Assembly (NCBI GenBank): GCA_017523995.1
Contig: JAFWUX010000137.1
Coordinates: forward strand, 1-8,236
DNA length: 8,236 nt
Source of the DNA: Oscillospiraceae bacterium
GTDB taxonomy: Bacteria > Bacillota_A > Clostridia > Oscillospirales > Ruminococcaceae
Direction: 5' to 3'
A program made the position numbers and the translations under genes. Positions within the stretch are counted from its first letter, which is position 1; each line of letters begins with the position of its first letter. The notes beneath the pieces were generated by a model. The model made no database searches. It was given only the letters and a program-made list of their open reading frames with translations, and was not told the DNA's origin. Shown piece by piece: positions 5,576 through 8,236 of this stretch.

Positions 5576-6700
5576 ATGGGCAATTATTTGGGAAAGGAAG
5601 TATTCAAGCTCGGCTTCGGACTGATGCGCCTGCCCAAACTGAAAGACGGCTCGATCGACATTGAGCAGACCGCTGAAATGGCAAACCGTTTTCTGGCGGC
5701 CGGCGGAACATACTTTGATACGGCACATTGCTACGACAACGGTGAATCCGAAAAAGCACTGCATGAAGCAATTATCAAGCGGCATCCGCGCGAGACTTTT
5801 ACCATTGCGGACAAGCTCAACACATGGCAGGCACATGACGAAGCAAGCGCAAAGCAGCAGCTTCAAAACAGTCTGGAACGGACAGGTGCAGGCTACTTTG
5901 ACTATTATCTGCTCCATGCTTTGCAGCGCGGAAACTATCGGAAATACGAGGAATATCACCTCTGGGACTTTCTGAAAGAGCAGAAAGCAAAGGGTGTTCT
6001 GCGTCATATCGGCTTTTCGTTCCATGCCGACCCCGCTCTGCTTGATGAACTGCTGACCGCGCATCCGGAGGTCGATTTTATCCAACTGCAAATCAATTAC
6101 GCAGACTGGGAAAACCCGGGTGTCGCATCGCGGGAATGCTATGAGATTGCGCGGAAGCACGGGAAATCCCTGACCGTTATGGAGCCTGTCAAGGGCGGCG
6201 CGCTTGCTGATCCGCCGCAGGGTGTGCAGGATATTTTCCGCAGTGCTGATCCCGATGCGTCCATGGCGTCGTGGGCGATCCGCTATGTTGCATCCATGGA
6301 CGGCATCATCACGGTGCTTTCCGGGATGTCAAACCTCACGCAGATGGACGACAATCTTTCGTATATGCGTGATTTCAGGCCGTTGTCTGATGCAGAACAG
6401 AAGGTCATCGCCGCAGCACAGGCAGAGCTGACAAAGGATCATTCGATCAAGTGTACAGCGTGTCATTACTGTGTTGAGGGCTGCCCGATGTCAATCGCGA
6501 TTCCGGAGATCTTCCGCGTGAAAAACGAGGAGGAGAAAAAGCCAAGCTGGGACGGCGGAAAACAGGCTTATGCGATTGCAACGCATGACAAGGGCAAAGC
6601 ATCCGACTGTCTGGAATGCGGGCAGTGCGAAGGCGTATGTCCGCAGCATCTCCCGATCATTGAATTACTGAAAACCTGCACTTCCATGGAAGGCGAATAA
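5576..6700 (+). CDS. Aldo/keto reductase with C-terminal 2x[4Fe-4S] domain (COG1453 type)
   Basis: 374-aa cytoplasmic oxidoreductase. The N-terminal AKR barrel starts with KLGFGLMRLP and keeps the tetrad D48 (YFDTAHCY), Y53, K80 (IADKLN) and H114 (YYLLHAL). IGFSFH, QLQINY and MEPVKGG are further family segments. The C-terminal ferredoxin-like part has two CxxCxxCxxxCP motifs: C293, C296, C299, C303 and C345, C348, C351, C355, enough for two [4Fe-4S] clusters. The reductase domain and clusters together suggest electron transfer between NAD(P)H and a ferredoxin- or flavin-type partner. Substrates of this family are unknown. A strong GGAGGG site lies before the ATG, 10 bp after the permease stop. 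It differs clearly from the cluster-less reductase at the left edge. Confidence 0.93.
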   Translation: MGNYLGKEVFKLGFGLMRLPKLKDGSIDIEQTAEMANRFLAAGGTYFDTAHCYDNGESEKALHEAIIKRHPRETFTIADKLNTWQAHDEASAKQQLQNSLERTGAGYFDYYLLHALQRGNYRKYEEYHLWDFLKEQKAKGVLRHIGFSFHADPALLDELLTAHPEVDFIQLQINYADWENPGVASRECYEIARKHGKSLTVMEPVKGGALADPPQGVQDIFRSADPDASMASWAIRYVASMDGIITVLSGMSNLTQMDDNLSYMRDFRPLSDAEQKVIAAAQAELTKDHSIKCTACHYCVEGCPMSIAIPEIFRVKNEEEKKPSWDGGKQAYAIATHDKGKASDCLECGQCEGVCPQHLPIIELLKTCTSMEGE

Positions 6701-6712
6701 GGAGGAAACACC

Positions 6713-7297
6713 ATGTTTGAGAATGCACTGACTATGAGAAATCTGTCCGTCCGGACAAAAATCACTAGCAAAACACTTGTGTCCGCAGGACTGATCGCGC
6801 TGGCGGTCATTCTGCCGCAGCTTGTGCATCTGGCACTCGGTCAGCCCGGCGGCGTCAAGTGGCTCCCGATGTATCTCCCGGTGCTAATCGGCGGCTGTCT
6901 GCTCGGCGCAAAATGGGGACTGGCAGTCGGTGTCCTCTCCCCGCTCGTCAGCTTCCTGATCACAACGGCCATGGGCAATCCGATGCCCGCTGCGCCGAGA
7001 CTGCCGTTCATGATGGCAGAGCTTGCGGTCTTTGCGCTGGTTTCGGGCTTGTTTACGAAGAAGATCGCAGCGAACGGCCTGTGGGCGTTTCCTGCGGTGA
7101 TCCTTGCGCAGATCTGCGGCAGAGCAGCATTTCTCTTGCTGGTCGCTGCAACGCAGAGCATGACGCAGTTCACGCCTGCAATGATCTGGGGACAGATCAA
7201 AACAGGCTTTGTCGGTCTTGCCGTGCAGGCTGTTCTCGTTCCGGTCATCATCATTGCGCTGAGAAAACTGCTGATCAAGGACAATGCCGATGCGTGA
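6713..7297 (+). CDS. ECF transporter substrate-binding (S) component, substrate unknown
   Basis: 194-aa membrane protein with about six helices (roughly 22-42, 50-67, 69-88, 99-116, 123-145, 161-187), matching the S-component fold of energy-coupling-factor vitamin transporters (PF12822-like). The segment WLPMYLPVLIGGCLLGAKWG and LSPLVSFLI-(A)MG-P are typical of the group. S components bind the small molecule and use a shared EcfA/A'/T module that is not encoded here and is usually elsewhere in the chromosome. Substrates of the wider family include riboflavin, folate, thiamine and pantothenate; none can be assigned from the sequence. A GGAGG site stands 7 nt before the ATG, 12 bp after the reductase stop. 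The end overlaps the DUF1893 gene. Confidence 0.85.
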   Translation: MFENALTMRNLSVRTKITSKTLVSAGLIALAVILPQLVHLALGQPGGVKWLPMYLPVLIGGCLLGAKWGLAVGVLSPLVSFLITTAMGNPMPAAPRLPFMMAELAVFALVSGLFTKKIAANGLWAFPAVILAQICGRAAFLLLVAATQSMTQFTPAMIWGQIKTGFVGLAVQAVLVPVIIIALRKLLIKDNADA

Positions 7298-7715
7298 TCC
7301 TGATACTGCTAAACTGCATCTGGACGGGCATTCGATCTGCCTGTGCAAAGACGGTGACATCATTACTGACGACAGCCGCGGCATCGCACCGATGATGAAG
7401 CTGATTGCTGCCGGAACAGATCTGCGCGGATATTCCGCCGCTGATCTGATCGTCGGGAAAGCAGCAGCGATGCTGTTTGTCAAAGCGGGGATCGTTTCCG
7501 TCTTCGGCAAGGTCATGTCCGAAGCGGCGCTGCATTATCTGGAACAGCACGGCATTCCCGCAGAATATGATACACTGACGGAAAAGATCATCAACCGGCG
7601 CGGGACGGATATTTGCCCGATGGAGAAAACAGTCGCTGCGATTGATGATGCGGAACAGGGCTATGCAGCACTGAAACAGAAGATCAAAGAGCTGAAACAA
7701 AGCTCTCAATCCTGA
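7284..7715 (+). CDS. DUF1893 (TM1506-like, deaminase-fold) protein
   Basis: 143-aa soluble protein. The body matches DUF1893/TM1506-type proteins: CLCKDGDIITDDSRGIAPM, GYSAADLIVGKAAAML, VFGKVMSEAALHYLEQHGI, INRRGTDICPME. This family has a cytidine-deaminase-like fold by structure, but the H/C-x-E zinc ligands of active deaminases are not seen here; the CPME motif is its conserved feature. Function unknown. It starts inside the ECF gene: ATG at 7284 (14-bp overlap) or ATG at 7290 (8-bp overlap). The AAGG at 7277-7280 is 3 nt from the first and 9 nt from the second, so 7290 may be the true start. Last gene of the operon, followed by a stem-loop 8 bp after the stop. Confidence 0.88.
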   Translation: MPMRDPDTAKLHLDGHSICLCKDGDIITDDSRGIAPMMKLIAAGTDLRGYSAADLIVGKAAAMLFVKAGIVSVFGKVMSEAALHYLEQHGIPAEYDTLTEKIINRRGTDICPMEKTVAAIDDAEQGYAALKQKIKELKQSSQS

Positions 7716-7723
7716 AATCAAAG

Positions 7724-7758
7724 GAACCGCCGCCGGACATTCAGTCAGACGGCGGTTC
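7724..7758 (+). terminator. Stem-loop ending the five-gene operon
   Basis: GAACCGCCG/CGGCGGTTC, a perfect 9-bp stem with a 17-nt loop, 8 bp after the DUF1893 stop. The tail ATCTGCATTTACC is only moderately T-rich, so efficiency is uncertain. Confidence 0.65.
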
Positions 7759-7766
7759 ATCTGCAT

Positions 7767-7932
7767 TTACCCAATGCCCCCTCGATCGGTGCGCTTCTGC
7801 ATTTCAAACGGAATATCCTTTATCAACGCTTTCATGATTCCAACGCATTTTCCTACATCATTCCACAATTCAATGCCTGCGATTCCACAATCGCCTCATA
7901 AGCCTTTCATATTGCATCAGAATCTTAGCCAT
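7767..7932 (-). pseudogene. Frameshifted remnant of a ~55-codon gene
   Basis: GGAGGT (7938-7943) stands 5 nt before an ATG at 7930-7932, and a good promoter lies upstream. The start frame gives only MAKILMQYERLMRRLWNRRH and stops. Another frame then reads protein-like residues, IELWNDVGKCVGIMKALIKD followed by IPFEMQKRTDRGGIG, to a TAA at 7767-7769. Start to final stop is 166 nt, which is 55 codons plus one base. A middle frame (AYEAIVESQA) would join the two with small indels. I read it as a degraded small gene of unknown function. An intact 20-residue peptide is the alternative. Confidence 0.4.
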
Positions 7933-7962
7933 AGCGCACCTCCGCATCGTTTATTTACGATT

Positions 7963-7991
7963 ATTATACACGAAAAACGCTCCTTTGTAAA
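7963..7991 (-). promoter_or_regulatory. Promoter embedded in terminator loop
   Basis: Minus strand: -35 TTTACA (7986-7991), 17-bp spacer, -10 TATAAT (7963-7968). The -35 lies in the loop of the terminator at 7973-8008, so transcripts from upstream stop where a new one starts. It would drive the small remnant gene. Confidence 0.6.
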
Positions 7992-8008
7992 GCACACAGG
8001 AGCGTTTT
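7973..8008 (-). terminator. Terminator of the FMN-binding protein gene
   Basis: AAAACGCTCCT/AGGAGCGTTTT, a perfect 11-bp stem (7974-7984 with 7998-8008) with a 13-nt loop. On the minus strand the stem ends in TTTTT. It begins 8 bp after the stop codon at 8017-8019. The A-T rich stem ends would let it work on both strands. Confidence 0.85.
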
Positions 8009-8016
8009 CTGCTGGT

Positions 8017-8236
8017 TCAGTGCCGGCGGCCGTGACCGCCGTGTCCCTGCTGCGCCGAACTGTTCGAATTCGTATACGAAATACCGAGCGCATTTGCAAC
8101 GGCTTCCTTGATGCTGTTGCTGCTGAATGTTGCGCCGCTCACTGCTGCAACATCAACGCTCTGTGCCTGCATGATTGCCGAAATGATACCGCTCTCCGCG
8201 CGGCTGAAATACGGCGCATCATCCTGATAGGAATTG
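8017..8236 (-). CDS. FMN-binding domain protein, C-terminal part only
   Basis: 72 codons and the stop are visible; the 5' part lies beyond the right edge. The visible frame ends the FMN_bind domain (PF04205, RnfG/NqrC type): YFSRAESGIISAIMQAQSVD, then DVAAVSGATFSSNSIKEAVANAL. The Thr of SGAT is the residue to which ApbE-type enzymes attach FMN in this family, so the protein is probably exported and carries covalent flavin for electron transfer. After the domain comes a Ser/Asn linker and a short His/Gly tail, QQGHGGHGRRH, which could bind a metal. The domain call is sure from the SGAT context; the whole protein's length and other domains are not visible. Confidence 0.85.
   Translation of the reverse strand, partial: NSYQDDAPYFSRAESGIISAIMQAQSVDVAAVSGATFSSNSIKEAVANALGISYTNSNSSAQQGHGGHGRRH

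Noticed and set aside
3561..7516. Numerous long minus-strand open frames within the five-gene operon
   Set aside because: They are antisense to well-supported genes and their translations are rich in Arg/Cys/His with no domain, as expected for shadow frames in GC-rich DNA.

Overview
The window looks like chromosomal DNA of a Ruminococcus-like gut Clostridium (Oscillospiraceae). The signs are a type I dockerin of ruminococcal cellulosome style behind a Thr-rich linker, strong AGGAGG ribosome-binding sites, near-consensus sigma-A promoters, and a flavodoxin/aldo-keto reductase/NTF2-like gene set common in this group. This assignment is inferred from gene content, not from a database search.

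Left block (1-1984, minus strand): an NTF2/DUF4440-like membrane-anchored protein, a flavodoxin, and an aldo/keto reductase that runs off the left edge. The first gene and the flavodoxin-reductase pair each have their own promoter. The two promoter regions are about 100-bp diverged copies of one another, 574-575 bp apart. Each carries the same GTTAC-N4-GTAAC palindrome centred near -62, so both are probably controlled by one regulator encoded elsewhere. Directly beyond the second copy, at about 1985, lies the 3' remnant of a dockerin-bearing secreted protein gene on the plus strand, cut off exactly where the promoter duplication ends.

Middle (2452-3458): about 1 kb without a convincing protein gene. 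It holds several strong stem-loops and a good promoter at 2831-2859 followed by a run of hairpins, which is a candidate structured RNA. A perfect-consensus promoter at 3323-3351 is followed by an intrinsic terminator at 3395-3427, only about 30 nt before the next start codon, so the following operon is probably controlled by attenuation or antitermination.

Right block (3459-7715, plus strand): a tightly packed five-gene operon. It encodes an exported DUF362 lipoprotein with a dockerin-like half-module near its N terminus, an ArsP/COG0701-type permease, an aldo/keto reductase with two C-terminal [4Fe-4S] motifs, an ECF-transporter S component, and a DUF1893 (TM1506-like) protein. The genes overlap or lie 10-13 bp apart. 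Together they suggest an uncharacterised membrane-linked redox and transport system. The substrate cannot be read from the sequence.

Right edge (7759-8236, minus strand): the C-terminal end of an FMN-binding-domain protein with the SGAT flavinylation motif and a His-rich tail, then its terminator. A promoter whose -35 lies in that terminator's loop drives what looks like a frameshifted remnant of a ~55-codon gene.
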